From: Cricetomys ansorgei
Taxonomy: Eukaryota > Chordata > Mammalia > Rodentia > Nesomyidae
DNA: 64,000 nucleotides
Assembly (NCBI GenBank): GCA_026225945.1
Contig: JAMJFZ010001228.1
Location: 1,807,501 to 1,871,500 of the forward strand
Direction: 5' to 3'
Each line of letters starts with the position of its first letter. The first letter of the stretch is position 1. The notes under the pieces were generated by a model. The model made no database searches and had not been told where the DNA came from. It saw only the letters and a list, made by a program, of their open reading frames with translations. This document shows positions 43,113-53,633 of this stretch, piece by piece. The position numbers and the translations under genes are program-made.

Positions 43113-43306
43113 TTTGACAAAATCTTTTTGGAAACAGCCAAGCAGTAAACATTTTAGCTTTGCGTGCCATATGGTCGCTGTTCCCACTACTTATCTCTGC
43201 CGTGAGAGCACAGAGGGAGCTACAGAAAATTAGTCAACAAATGCCTGTGGCTGCTTGCCAATAAAACTTTATTTAAGTGGGCAGTGGGCTGAACTTGTGG
43301 AATGAT
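43113..43306 (+). mobile_element. hAT-Charlie-type eutherian DNA transposon fossil
   Basis: 'acattttagctttgcgtgcc', 'atatggtcgctgttcccact', 'cttatctctgccgtgagagc' and 'ccaataaaactttatttaag' follow a widespread old eutherian element. No transposase. Subfamily not fixed. Confidence 0.62.
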
Positions 43307-43599
43307 TTACCTAGTTAATGACAACCATAGATTCTCACTCTAGGTCAAGGATGCTTTGAAGCAATGTTCCACCCAGCATTGTTAGGGTTGTTAGGCATAG
43401 AACTCCAGGGTATCTCTCACACCAGGTTTGATTCCAAGCATAGAATAAATTTTTTTAAAAATAAAAATACTGGTTAAAAAAAAAAACTAGCTTATTCAAT
43501 ACCTTGAAGAATCAGAGATTCACTGCTTTCACCCCAAACAAACCTAAGAGTCAGTCAGATTTTCTCTCTCTTTCTTTGTCACATGCTTCTTCATCTATA
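43307..43599. other. single-copy sequence with A-rich tract
   Basis: A10 at about 43475. 'aggtttgattccaagca' may be an ID-like scrap. Confidence 0.35.
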
Positions 43600-43885
43600 C
43601 CTGTGCATGTGTACATATGTGTACATTGCTGTCACATGTCTTCTCTATTGTTTTCCACCTTGATTGTTAAGGGATTGTCTCTCACTGAAGTTAGAGCTTC
43701 TGATAGGCTATGCAGCTGGCCAGGGAGCTCCTAAGATCCCCCGTCTCTGCTTCCCCAGTGCTGGCATGATGAATGCACACCATTGGGGCTGCTGACTTTT
43801 TAAATATGGACTTAGGATCCAAACTCAGGTCATCATGTGTGAATGGCAGGTACTTTGTAGACTGACCAATCTTATCAGTCCAGCC
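43600..43885 (-). mobile_element. B4-type SINE
   Basis: 'attgtctctcactgaagtta', 'gctggccagggagctcctaa', 'ccagtgctggcatgatgaat', 'ccaaactcaggtcatcatgt'. Diverged head. Confidence 0.75.
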
Positions 43886-44805
43886 TAGTAGCTTGTCTCA
43901 GCAAGCTTCTTTAGCTCCAACTGACAATGAAGTTCTATTTCAGATATTCAGACATTCTTGCTTTAAGACATTTCCTTCTTAGATGTATTCTGTAGGGGCT
44001 AGGGCAATTAGACTAAAATCTGATTGTAACCTGAATACAGCTATTTACTCTGATTTGGGGGGGGGGAAACCCTCTTGAAATACCCTTAAAAACCCAACAC
44101 ATCTTTCTGCTTTTAGTATGGGCCTGCAGTAACTTAGTCTGCTTCCCCAGAGACTCTGAACAAAGCTTCCTTAGGGGCCTCTGAGATCTTGTAGTTAACC
44201 CTGGGTGTGATTTACTGCGAGACCTGGATTAATATAAAGCAGCTTGCTGGGCTCCCTGGGGAGTCCCACACTTATCTCAGACCTCATGTCCCCTTCATTT
44301 TAGCACTGAGATCATTGGCCTGGATAGTCAGGGTGGAGGCAATGTGGAGTTGAATAGTTGCGTTTGCCCGTCAGCTTCTGTTCTCTTTCCATCCTCTGCT
44401 TGGAGCAGCCAGCCGGCCGCAGCCTTGTTCCCTGTTTGGCACAGGACACAGCCTCCTCAGAACACCTCTCATAGATTTCACTGGGTTTTGTAAACCTTGG
44501 CTTACTCTGGTCTTTTTTTCACAGTTTTTCTTTTCCTTCTTTGCTTAAGCATAATTTTATGCTTTTTCCTGTTCCTCGATCATTGTCCTTCCTTCCATGT
44601 ACTCCTTATTTTTATAGTTCAGACTTTAAATAATTTACTGATGCAAAAGTCTAAAGTGAAAAATTAAATACATGACATGGATTTATTGTAACAGATGGTG
44701 TTGTTTGCCAGGTTACTACTAGACTTACACACAGCATGTATATATGTGTGTGCTTTAATGAGCTTATCTGCTAGGAGTAGGTTTTGTGTATGTAGTTGTA
44801 ATAAA
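43886..44805. other. long single-copy block
   Basis: No repeat recognised apart from G10 at about 44057. 44100-44420 has moderate GC and CpGs near 44410 ('cagccagccggccgcagc'). No coding signal. Confidence 0.4.
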
Positions 44806-44920
44806 ATTGTATATGTATACATATGTGTGTGTGTATATATATATATATACATATATACATATATACATATACATATATACATATACACACACATATATAT
44901 ATGTATATATGTATACACCA
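44806..44920 (+). repeat. (TA)n/(CATA)n AT-rich microsatellite
   Basis: ATATATAC and CATATATA units. The two halves are nearly self-complementary, so the tract could extrude as a cruciform. Confidence 0.9.
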
Positions 44921-45163
44921 TGCTTTGATATATAGAATATAGGCAGGTACAGTTTTTTTAATAATAAATTCAGAAGGAAAAGTTGTTTTCCTCTAATCTA
45001 TAAATTAAAAAGTCAGTATTGGTTACATTAAGTAACCAACATTACTACTTCACTAATAATTTTTAAAGTTACAACATCTACCCCAATTTTATGTACAACT
45101 TCAGTGTATTCCCTAAAGTTACATTTCAAATCGTAACGTGAATTATGACATAGTTGATATATA
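44921..45163. other. AT-rich left flank of the LTR-like block
   Basis: Ends in a segment (45115-45163) with two diverged copies on the far side of the next feature, at 46202-46241 and 46261-46288. Confidence 0.5.
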
Positions 45164-46201
45164 TGTTTGTGTGTGTGTACATGGGCCACAGGTCACAGCA
45201 CCTGAAGCTGAGTAGGGAATATTTCTCTCCCTCCAAATCACTTATCTTAGAATCAACTTTGGCTGAAAGAAAGATCCAAGCCGGGTGTTTAATGATGGTT
45301 GGTGGAGCCGTTCAGGTCTCTCCCTATTCTATACTGGTAAAGACATCAAACAAGAATAATAGAGGTGCATGATCTCTACGGATTGGCCACGGTCTGTAAA
45401 TCTGAATCCCTTTCATCCATGCCAAATAATACACTTCACCCTCGGGTCCCACTTCCCAACAGTCTAGGCTATACAAGAACAATAAACTTAAAAAAAAAAA
45501 GTGCCATTATCTGCCTTTAAATTTAAACAGAAGTTTAGCATATTCTCCATGCCAGGTCCAAAGGAAAACTTCCTCAAATTCTAGCAGTTAGACAAAAGTC
45601 AGCATTCCTCAGGAACTTATGAAGCTGGTGGTTCCCCTCTACCAAAGGAGCCTTTCCCCTTATATCTGGCAACTGGGACAAATGGCTATCTGTGGTGCCT
45701 ATTCGCATACCAAAGTGCATGCTGGCCTCCAGGCTCCCTCAGTATCACAAGTACCTGTGACACATTTCAGAGTCCATCCTAGCTCTTCTACTACCCCACC
45801 TAGCTAGCTAGCTGCTCTGCTAACCTAAACTCCCCCAGCTCACAGGCTTCCCTGCCGTCCAGCTACTCATTCTCCTTATAACCCTTCTATTTCAGCTATG
45901 CTCCCTCTTTGTCTTCTTCTCCAATCTCCCTCTCTCCTGCTCCTCCCCTCTCTGTCTTCCTCCTCCCCCTTTCTACTGTCCCTGGCATTCTCCTTCTCTC
46001 TATTGCTCCCCCTACCCCTGCTCCTCCTTCTCTTATGATCAGGTCCATTCTGCTGGCCATGGTCGGTCTATTATTTACTCCTTCTGCTCTGGATTCCTCC
46101 AGATGCCTCTGGCTGGTTTTTTTTTTCCCCTCTCTCTCATATCTACAATAAAAACTTTCGCTTTAATGATAGAGTGGTTCTGTTCTCAGTTTATACACTC
46201 C
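45164..46201 (+). mobile_element. LTR-like block (tentative)
   Basis: About 1 kb with an increasingly pyrimidine-rich 3' half (45890-46140), a polyadenylation signal AATAAA at 46147 and the end 'tctgttctcagtttataca'. This arrangement is typical of rodent ERV LTRs. Terminal TG/CA and a short target duplication were not fixed. Related AT-rich segments flank it on both sides. Confidence 0.4.
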
Positions 46202-46397
46202 AAAGTAACATTTTCAAGTTATAACATGAATTATAACATATTCAATGTAATCAAATTCTTACATAAATTATGGCATAGTCAATATATACCATATAGTTAG
46301 TGATAGATATTTAGGGATGTTTGGACTTTCTAATCTTTTTCCTAGGGGATGAACATAAGAGTTCAGTTGTCATCTTTTTAAAAAATATCCAGTAAGA
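46202..46397. other. AT-rich right flank
   Basis: Contains two copies related to 45115-45163, differing mainly by transitions. Confidence 0.5.
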
Positions 46398-46411
46398 AGT
46401 TCTTTGTAAAT

Positions 46412-46621
46412 CAAGGCTGGCGATGGCTCAGCTCTTAGTAGTACTTGTATTCTTGAACCACCCTTGGTTCCCATCATCCACTTTGGCTGGCTCACAACTG
46501 CCTGTAACTCTTGCTCCAGTGGAATCTGATGCCCCCTTCTGGCATCCAAGTGCACCTACACTAGCATGCATGCACACACTTGTCTATATGGGTAATTAAA
46601 CAGAGAACAAGGACTTTAAGC
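46412..46621 (+). mobile_element. B3-type SINE with perfect 14-bp target duplication
   Basis: 'ggctggcgatggctcagctc', 'tggctcacaactgcctgtaa', 'ctgatgcccccttctggcat', tail 'gggtaattaaacagagaaca'. Flanked by 'agttctttgtaaat' at 46398-46411 and 46622-46635, the hallmark of L1-driven insertion. Confidence 0.9.
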
Positions 46622-46635
46622 AGTTCTTTGTAAAT

Positions 46636-47334
46636 TATAAGAAATTAAACTGACTGCCACAATATGCTTCACCTTAGCAAAAAATTCAGTCACATTATTT
46701 ATGAAGTGACTTCTGTTCATAGATATTCAAATACATGCAGCTGATTATTATCCCAGAAAACATATAGGCTCACACAAAAAAGAGTTAAGAAAGGATTCCT
46801 GAGTCATGAATGTGAATTATCTCAAGCATAATAGATTTTCCTCATGACAGATCATGTAGAATCTCCATAGCAACCTCACATAATTATGCAAAAGATTTCA
46901 GCAGAGTAACCAAATGGAGACTGGAAAAGAAATGTAAAGAGCAGTCATGTGGGCTGAGACACATGTTGGGGTTGTTGCTGGGTTCCAGGGAGCTCTGATG
47001 AAGTCTGTGCATGATCTGGAGGCTGGAAGCCATGATACCTGACAATATTGAGGTGCCTGTAAGAGCCCCCATTATTAAAGGAGTGTCAACCATAAATTGT
47101 TTCATTCTGTAGTTTATAACAGATGTAAGCATGTCTGTGTGGAAGACATGTTGGTGTATGATATTGAAATAGAGAAATTATTTTATATTTCTTCTTTTGA
47201 AATTGTAAAACTGCTGGAGCTCCTAAGTTTCATAAAAAATAGAAGTATTTCCAAATAAGCACTTAGCAACTTTAGTTATTGTTAAACAACATAGATGCTT
47301 TAAAACAAATATTATTTGCAGCTTAATTAACACT
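46636..47334. other. single-copy block
   Basis: AT-rich, no repeat recognised. 46900-47110 is an unassigned part that may be a decayed LTR. No coding signal. Confidence 0.35.
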
Positions 47335-47646
47335 GAACACATGTATAGGCATGCACATGTCACAGTTTGCCTATGGAGGTCAGAAATCGACTGTTTGGGA
47401 GGCGGTTCTCACCTTCCATCTCGGTGAGGCAAGGCTGCTCTTGTTTCTGCTGTGGTGCTCTATACTCCAGGCTAGCTGGCCTGTGGACTTTCAGCTGAGT
47501 CTCCTGTCTCTGCCTTCCATCTCTCTGTAGGAGTGCTGGGATTATGCATTCTGTCTCATCTGGTTTTATAAACGTGGATTCTGGGGATTGACCTCAGATC
47601 TTCAGATTTACACTGCAGACACTTTTACCCACCTTTTTCCTGACCC
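47335..47646 (-). mobile_element. B4-type SINE, degenerate
   Basis: 'ctatggaggtcagaaatcga', 'ccaggctagctggcctgtgg', 'ggagtgctgggattatgcat', 'ttctggggattgacctcaga'. Confidence 0.75.
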
Positions 47647-47794
47647 TTTTAAATAAATACTTTTTTTTTTATAAATGTTTGCACACAAAGTTAACTCATG
47701 CCTGAATATTTTCCCCAGATGAATTCCCAACTTTAGTGTTATTTGTTACTGGCTCAATGTCAGAAATATAGATTTGGTGACAGCAGTTGTAGAT

Positions 47795-48155
47795 GAAATC
47801 TGAATGGTTCCCAAAAGGTCATGTGTTGAAAGCTTTGGCTCCCAGCTGGTGGCACTGTTTGGAGGTGGTCAGATCTCTCCAGGGTGGGGACTGATCTGGT
47901 AGGAATTGGAGGTGTGCCCTGGAATGACATTGATGAACCCGTTTCCTGTTTATTTTCTCTTCTTTGCAATCCTTGAGCAGTTTTACATGTTATATGTGTC
48001 TTCCGAAATGGAACGCCTCATTACATCACTTAAAGCATCTGGAGCAGGTGACCATGGACTGAAGTCTCTGAACTGTCAGCCAAAGCACACCTCTCAAGCT
48101 TTAAGTTGATTTCTCTTAGGAATTTTTCACTATGCCAGCAAATTAACTCACACAG
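47795..48155 (+). mobile_element. MaLR-type solo LTR
   Basis: 'aaaggtcatgtgttgaaagc', 'ggctcccagctggtggcact', 'gaactgtcagccaaagcaca', end 'gccagcaaattaactcacac'. Family of the 33.0-kb LTR. Confidence 0.78.
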
Positions 48156-48157
48156 TT

Positions 48158-48762
48158 TTAGTTTAATTTCTGTTGTGACAAATGCCCCAGGGAAAAGCAA
48201 CACAGGCAAGAAGGGGTTTATTTGACTTCTAGTTCTCGGTTATGGTCCATTATTGTGGGGAAACCCAGACAAGGACTTGAAGCATCACACCCACAGTCAG
48301 GAGAACAATAATAGTACCTGGATCTTTGCCTGCTTTGTTGATGCTTGCTGTCTTCTCTCAAGGCCCATGAAATGGTGCCACCAACACTCAGGGTGCGACC
48401 TCTCACCTCAACTAACATTCGAGACAAACCCCACAGGCTTGCCCAATCTAAATAATTCCTCAAATGAGTCTTTCCTCTTAGACCAGTGGTGCTCAACCTT
48501 CCTAATGCTGTGATCTTTTAATAAAGTTCCTCATGTTGTAGGGACTCCTGGCCATCAAATTATTTTTGCTGCTACGTCATAACTGTAATTTGCTACTGTT
48601 AGGAATTGTAATGTAAATACCTGATATGAAGATGGTCTTAGGTGACCCCTGTGAAAGAGTTGCTTGACCCCCAAAGGCATCCTAACCCACATGTTGAGAA
48701 CCACTATCTTAGTTGATTCTAAGGTCATGACAAGTTAACATTTAAAACCATCACAAATGTCC
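48158..48762 (-). mobile_element. MT/ORR1-like MaLR LTR split by URR1
   Basis: Two antisense pieces, 48158-48483 and 48707-48762. Landmarks are 'ggggtttatttgacttctag', 'cctcaactaacattcgagac' and 'cccacaggcttgcccaatct', and, after the insert, 'ttgattctaaggtcatgaca' and 'agttaacatttaaaaccatc'. Confidence 0.75.
48484..48706 (-). mobile_element. URR1-type hAT fossil nested in an LTR
   Basis: Starts 'cagtggtgctcaaccttc' and ends 'catgttgagaaccacta'. Flanks are 'tcttagac' (48476-48483) and 'tcttagtt' (48707-48714), a 6/8 match consistent with the 8-bp duplication made by hAT transposases. The insertion is younger than the LTR it splits. Confidence 0.88.
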
Positions 48763-49137
48763 AAGCATCCATGAAAGGCATTCCTGGCCTTTATTAGTAG
48801 TACTGATAGCTTAGTTTGACAATTCATGTGGGAAAAATGGGATAATAATTCCTAGAAATTTTTAGACCATAGCACGAAACACATCATTGAGTAACTAGGT
48901 AGTGTTGATGGTAAGGAAACAAGATAGTATTATATAGTTTGCCTCAGTGTATATTTCAGTTCCATTGGTGCTCTGATTTCAGAATAGATGCCACAACCAT
49001 AACAATGCTAGAATATGGTCAGTATAATGAGAACACTTGAGAACCTAATGTGAGAAATAGACATGTGGTGGTCAATTTCCATGTAACATACCAGATACTT
49101 ATAGAGCAGACTGATATTGGAGCAGAGCAGCAACTTT
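48763..49137. other. single-copy sequence
   Basis: AT-rich, nothing recognised. Confidence 0.4.
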
Positions 49138-49358
49138 CTTTCTGTGTGTGACCAGTCTCATGTAGCCCAGGCTGGACTTCAACCATTCTACGTAGGTGAG
49201 GATGGCCTTGGACTCCTGACTCCCCTGCCTCTATCTCCCAAGTCCTGGGATTATAGCCATGTTCTACCTTTCTAATTTATGAAGTGCTGGGGATAAGTCG
49301 CAGGGCTTCATTTGTGTTAGATGAGTATTCTGCCAACTGAGCCACCTCCCCAGCCCAC
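49138..49358 (-). mobile_element. B1+ID fusion SINE (B4-like)
   Basis: 'catgtagcccaggctggact', 'ctcccaagtcctgggattat', 'gaagtgctggggataagtcg', head 'gagccacctccccagccc'. Confidence 0.82.
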
Positions 49359-50321
49359 AGAGGGGCATTACAGCTCACTAAAATTTTCATTTGTAATGTA
49401 GTTTTACCTGAGAAATCATATAAAATCCTGGGAATATAGGTAGATACAATAGGTATAAAAATCAAGCATTTATTGCTAATAATCATAAAGCAAATTACTT
49501 TAAAACAGTTCTTAGGTTTGCATATAATCTTGCCGTTTATGAAAGGGAAAGTAAATTTTGATACTTACGAGGTGGGTGTGTTGTTCCATTTTAGAGAACT
49601 GAAGTTTGAATTGACCATTTGACACCACAGAGCAAAGAACATCTTCAATGATTTTTAAAGTTAATCTATATTTTGATTTTGTAATGAAATGCTGAGAATA
49701 CCACTTTGCATAAACATAGAGAACAAAATGGAATGGCAAAGGTACCTGTAGGGCCATTTCAGAGAGTCTTAGAAATTCTGTCCTACTCCTAGCACAAGAT
49801 ACACTTAATATTTATTAATGAAACACAAGTCAGCAACTCAAATAGCAATTAAAAACATTACCCACTCTGACATATTATAATTCAGACATACAACAGTGGG
49901 ATCCCTGCACACCGAGGAGCAACAGTGACGATGTGTGAATGAGCCTTTGCCAGCATGGTTCAAGGAGAGCAGAGAAATGTGGACACACAGCAGAGACACC
50001 TTCATGCGTAATACACAAGATTCTGGACCTGAGCTAAGCACTTGCAGGTGGTGCTGTGTGGTATGAAGGCATACACAGTTCAGTGTGCACAAGTGTTTTT
50101 AGAACCAAGGCCGAAGTGAAATCATGTAATGTAGCATGGGGGAAAACTGCCAGCTACAGCTGGAATTCATTAGTTTGATTTAGAATTAATTTTCATTTGT
50201 TGTGTGTCGAGAAACTCTTTGCTGATTGTTGTGACTCCCACATTCAGTTACACATCCCCTTATGAGATACGGCCCTCAGTTCAAGAATCTGTGTTCTAGA
50301 GAAGGCATTCTCTCTCTCATT
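49359..50321. other. long single-copy block
   Basis: No repeat recognised. 50105-50250 ('ggccgaagtgaaatcatg', 'aattaattttcatttgttgt', 'gtgtgtcgagaaactctt') looks like possible conserved non-coding DNA. Minus-strand open frames have no domain. Confidence 0.4.
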
Positions 50322-50323
50322 TG

Positions 50324-50374
<51 letters not shown>

Positions 50375-50574
50375 AGAACAGAAGTCAACTAGGGTTGTCT
50401 TCCTTGATAGCTCTCTACTTTCAGCCTGCCTCGCAAGCTAATGAGCTCCAAGGATCCCCTCAGTGTCTGATCCCATCCAGTGCTGGGGTTATAGATACGG
50501 TATCCTGATACTTGTAGATGTTGATTCGATGCAAAAAGCAGCTTTTTATTTGGCTAGTTCGATCTCTGGTCTTA

Positions 50575-50645
50575 GTCCTGGTGTCTTGGGGAATTAAAGG
50601 TGTGTGCTACCACTGCCTTCTGGAATTAAAAGTATGTACCAACAT
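50575..50645 (-). mobile_element. B1 fragment, locally duplicated
   Basis: 'ggaattaaaggtgtgtgcta' and, 42 bp on, 'ggaattaaaagtatgtacca' are two copies of the same antisense B1 5'-end piece. Confidence 0.6.
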
Positions 50646-50779
50646 TCCTTCTACATTCCATCTGGACCACACATGCCTCTGAATGTGATCCCTTCATATA
50701 GATCCTTGGATTTGATCCCTTCTATAGGTGATCTCTTCATACAGATTCTGGGATTTGATCCTTCATAGCTATTACGCAG

Positions 50780-50841
50780 GCCACACACACACATATATGT
50801 ATGTGTGTGTGTATATATATATATACACACACACATACATA
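50780..50841 (+). repeat. (CA)n(TA)n compound microsatellite
   Basis: CACACA, TATATG, GTGTGT, TATATA and ACACAC blocks in near mirror order. Confidence 0.9.
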
Positions 50842-50974
50842 CACTGGGGATCCAAATTCATGCTTGATTGGCAGGTACTTCACCAAGTGAGCCATATCCC
50901 TATACCCTAGAAGTCAAATTTGAAGCCCAAATCTCTCCAATGATCCCTGTCTTCTTGAATGGCAGAGATGATTT

Positions 50975-51120
50975 TAAACTGTATGAACATGTGTCGAGGT
51001 CACAGACAAGTTGTGTGAATCAGTTTTCTTTTTTACCTTGTTAGTCTTGGGAATCAAACACTCAGGACAGGATGCTCAGTGGTAAGTGCCTTTACCTGCT
51101 GAGTCATTTCTCTAGCTATC
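50975..51120 (-). mobile_element. RSINE1-like SINE
   Basis: 'catgtgtcgaggtcacagac', 'tcttgggaatcaaacactca', 'gagtcatttctctagct'. Diverged. Confidence 0.72.
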
Positions 51121-51131
51121 ATTCTGCTTTA

Positions 51132-51133
<2 letters not shown>

Positions 51134-51187
<54 letters not shown>
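51134..51187 (+). repeat. (TG)27 microsatellite
   Basis: One of the longest perfect TG runs in the window. Confidence 0.95.
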
Positions 51188-51534
51188 TGTGTACTAAAGG
51201 GAATAAATATTTGGTGACTTTAGTTTTGGAAGAATATAGAATTAACAGGATAATAAGATCACAAAATTGTCTTTTCAATTTTTATTCTTTAAGTCATCTA
51301 TCAGACATTTTTCAGAGCCTGTTGGTAAGGAGGATTCTTCTGATCCAGACTAAAACAGTGATATGCAAATTTTTCATGAGCCTTCACCTTGTAGAAATCA
51401 CAGTCTAGCAGGACAGATATTATTAGTAAAAGGAATATTTGTTTCTTGAACCAAGTAGTGCAAATATGTCTTCCAGTTCCACTGAACTGTTTCATGCTTT
51501 GCAAGCTGTTCAAAAAATCTTGGTCCCTTCTGTG
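51188..51534. other. single-copy sequence with an L2 trace
   Basis: 51290-51440 ('catgagccttcaccttgtag', 'cacagtctagcaggacagat') resembles an antisense L2 3' region. A perfect octamer ATGCAAAT is at 51363-51370. Confidence 0.4.
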
Positions 51535-51720
51535 GAAAAGCTGCTCAGTGGTGAAGAGCACTGGCTGCTCTTCTGGAAGACCCAGGATTGAGTGGCAGCT
51601 AACAACCCTCTGAAACTCTGGTTCTACGGGGATCTAACACCCTCTTCTGGCCTCTTTCGATAATGTATACATATGATGCACATACATATATGCAGGCAAA
51701 ACATCTACATGTTTTTAAGA
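51535..51720 (+). mobile_element. B3-type SINE
   Basis: 'aagagcactggctgctcttc', 'caacaccctctgaaactctg' with minor change, 'caccctcttctggcctcttt', 'gcaggcaaaacatctacatg'. Confidence 0.87.
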
Positions 51721-51779
51721 ATGCCCCACAAAAGAACCTTAGTTCCTGGTCATTGCCCAGCTGCCCACAAGTTTAGGCC

Positions 51780-52185
51780 TGTGGAGATGGCTATTTGTAA
51801 AATATGTACAAGCGTGAAGACCTGAATTTGGATCCCCAGAACCTATGTAAAGAAACCAGCTGGGCATTGGTGGTACATGCTTTTAATCCAGCACTGACAG
51901 GAGGCAGAGAGACTGGTAGATCTCTGTGAGTTCAAGGCCAGCCTTGTCTACAGAGTCAGTTCTGGGACAGTAGGAGTTACAACAGAGAAACCCTGTCTCA
52001 AAAAAATAAATTTTTTTTTTTTAAAAAAAGGAAGTCAGGCATGGCCACTTACAACTTTAATTCCAGGACTGGGAAGATGGAATCATGAGGATCCAAGGGC
52101 CCCACTCATCAGCCAGCTTAGCTGAATCTGTGAGTTGCTGCTTCAGGGAGAGACCCTGTTGAAAACCGAGACAAGAGTGCTAGTG
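51780..52185 (+). mobile_element. B4-type SINE interrupted by a B1
   Basis: Head 51780-51853 ('gtggagatggctatttgtaa', 'cctgaatttggatccccaga') resumes at 52031-52185 with body 'aagtcaggcatggccactta', 'ctcatcagccagcttagctg'. The B1 at 51854 separates them. Confidence 0.8.
51854..52012 (+). mobile_element. near-full-length B1 SINE
   Basis: The best-preserved B1 of the window: 'ctgggcattggtggtacatg', 'gtgagttcaaggccagcctt', 'cagagaaaccctgtctcaaa', then an A-rich tail and T run. Inserted at the A-rich linker of the B4. Confidence 0.9.
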
Positions 52186-52376
52186 AGGTTGCTCACTGGG
52201 TAAAGGTGTTGGCAACCCATGTTTAATCCTAGGAACCTAGTTAAAGATGGAAGGAGAAAACAGGGTTGTCCTATGACCCACACACCTTTGCTATGGTATC
52301 TATGCCCATGCATACCCCTCCCCTCCCCCTGTCTCTCTCCCCCCTCTCTCTCTGTCTCTGTCTCTCTGTCTCTCTG

Positions 52377-52466
<90 letters not shown>
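52186..52466 (+). mobile_element. RSINE1-like SINE with (CT)n(CA)n tail
   Basis: 'gttgctcactgggtaaaggt', 'aagatggaaggagaaaacag', then CT repeats (about 52321-52423) and CA repeats (52424-52466). Open frames over the tail are artefacts. Confidence 0.82.
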
Positions 52467-52467
<1 letters not shown>

Positions 52468-53195
52468 GACTCAATCAGTTTGTTCCATGAAACTCCCCAG
52501 ATTGCAACATCTTGTTTTGGCAACACAGCCCCGACGTGCTCTTATCTGCACCCTGCTCTTGAGCTCCTCCTCTATTAGGTCCTTTACCCCTGGGGAAGTA
52601 AATACATAGGTAGAGAAACCAGAGTTCAAATTTCCATATTGCATAAAATCTCCCACATTCATCCTATTTCCTGGAAAGTTAGCAGAGCACAGGACAAGTT
52701 TTGAGAATGAAGATTAGATGTTTTACATTGTTCCTGTCCTAACTACTCTAGTTGGTGTTTATCTGATATTGTTTAACTCTGCAGGAAGCCACCAAATTTG
52801 CATAGCATGCTCTGTGTTTTAATAGTTGATGTGCAGTACTACTCTAAAAGGTCATTAAAAAAATCTCATGGTGCATATCTGACATGGGACTGGAGATGTA
52901 GGAACAGAGCCAGAGTCCCTTTGAATGGGATGAAGAAAACTGTTCATTTTATAGTGACCTTTTTGTACAAATACTGCCTTCAAAGAAGGCAAGAAAGTGT
53001 AAGACACAAATACAAAATATGTGAAGTGACTTATATCTTGTGCTATTTCTGAAGTCATCCTGGGAAAGCTGGGCTCAGGTATACTTAGAATGGAGTACGT
53101 GAAGAGAAGCCAAGTTTTCCAAGTATGTGGCTATGTGGAAAAAGCATTAGTGACAAGTCAAGATCAGAGAGAAACATATAATCAAAAACAGGTTT
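52467..53195. other. long single-copy block
   Basis: No repeat recognised. Octamer ATTTGCAT at 52796-52803. A possible MIR or CNE cannot be separated by eye. No exon. Confidence 0.4.
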
Positions 53196-53577
53196 GAGGG
53201 CTGAGGAAATTGCTTGGTTGGTAAAGCATGCTGTGCAAGTAAGAGGAGCTGAGTTCAATTCTCAGAACCCAGGTAAAATTAGCCAGGCATGGTAGCATGG
53301 GCTTGTAATTCCAGGACTGGGGATGTGGACACAGGCAGGTCCTTGAAGCTTAGTGGCAAGCTAGCCAAGTGTATTTTTCCATTTCTAGAACAGTAAGAGA
53401 CCCCGCCCCAAACCAAAACCAAACATACAAAAAAATCCAACCATCATACAAACAAACAAATTCTTCAAAACAAACACGGATGATGTCTAAGGAATGACAG
53501 CCAAAGTTGTCTTCAGTTTTCACAACCATGCATGTGCATATGCACCCACTCACACATGTGTACCTGCATATACATAA

Positions 53578-53627
<50 letters not shown>
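53196..53627 (+). mobile_element. B4-type SINE with (CA)n tail
   Basis: Head 'gctgaggaaattgcttggtt', 'gagctgagttcaattctcag', body 'tagccaggcatggtagcatg', A-rich stretch, then 'cagccaaagttgtcttcagt' and a CA array at 53583-53627. Confidence 0.78.

Positions 53628-53633
<6 letters not shown>

Larger units (their letters stand above)
50322..50908 (-). mobile_element. B4-type SINE with ~330-bp insert
   Basis: TG tail (50325-50371) and B1-like body end at about 50510 ('gtgctggggttatagatacg'). The matching ID head appears only at 50842-50908 ('ctggggatccaaattcatgc', 'gagccatatccctat'). Between them are a B1 scrap, a small tandem duplication and a CA/TA microsatellite. Confidence 0.7.

Noticed and set aside
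44400..44430. CpG island or promoter near 'gccggccgcag'
   Set aside because: Only a handful of CpGs over about 30 bp with no wider GC rise.
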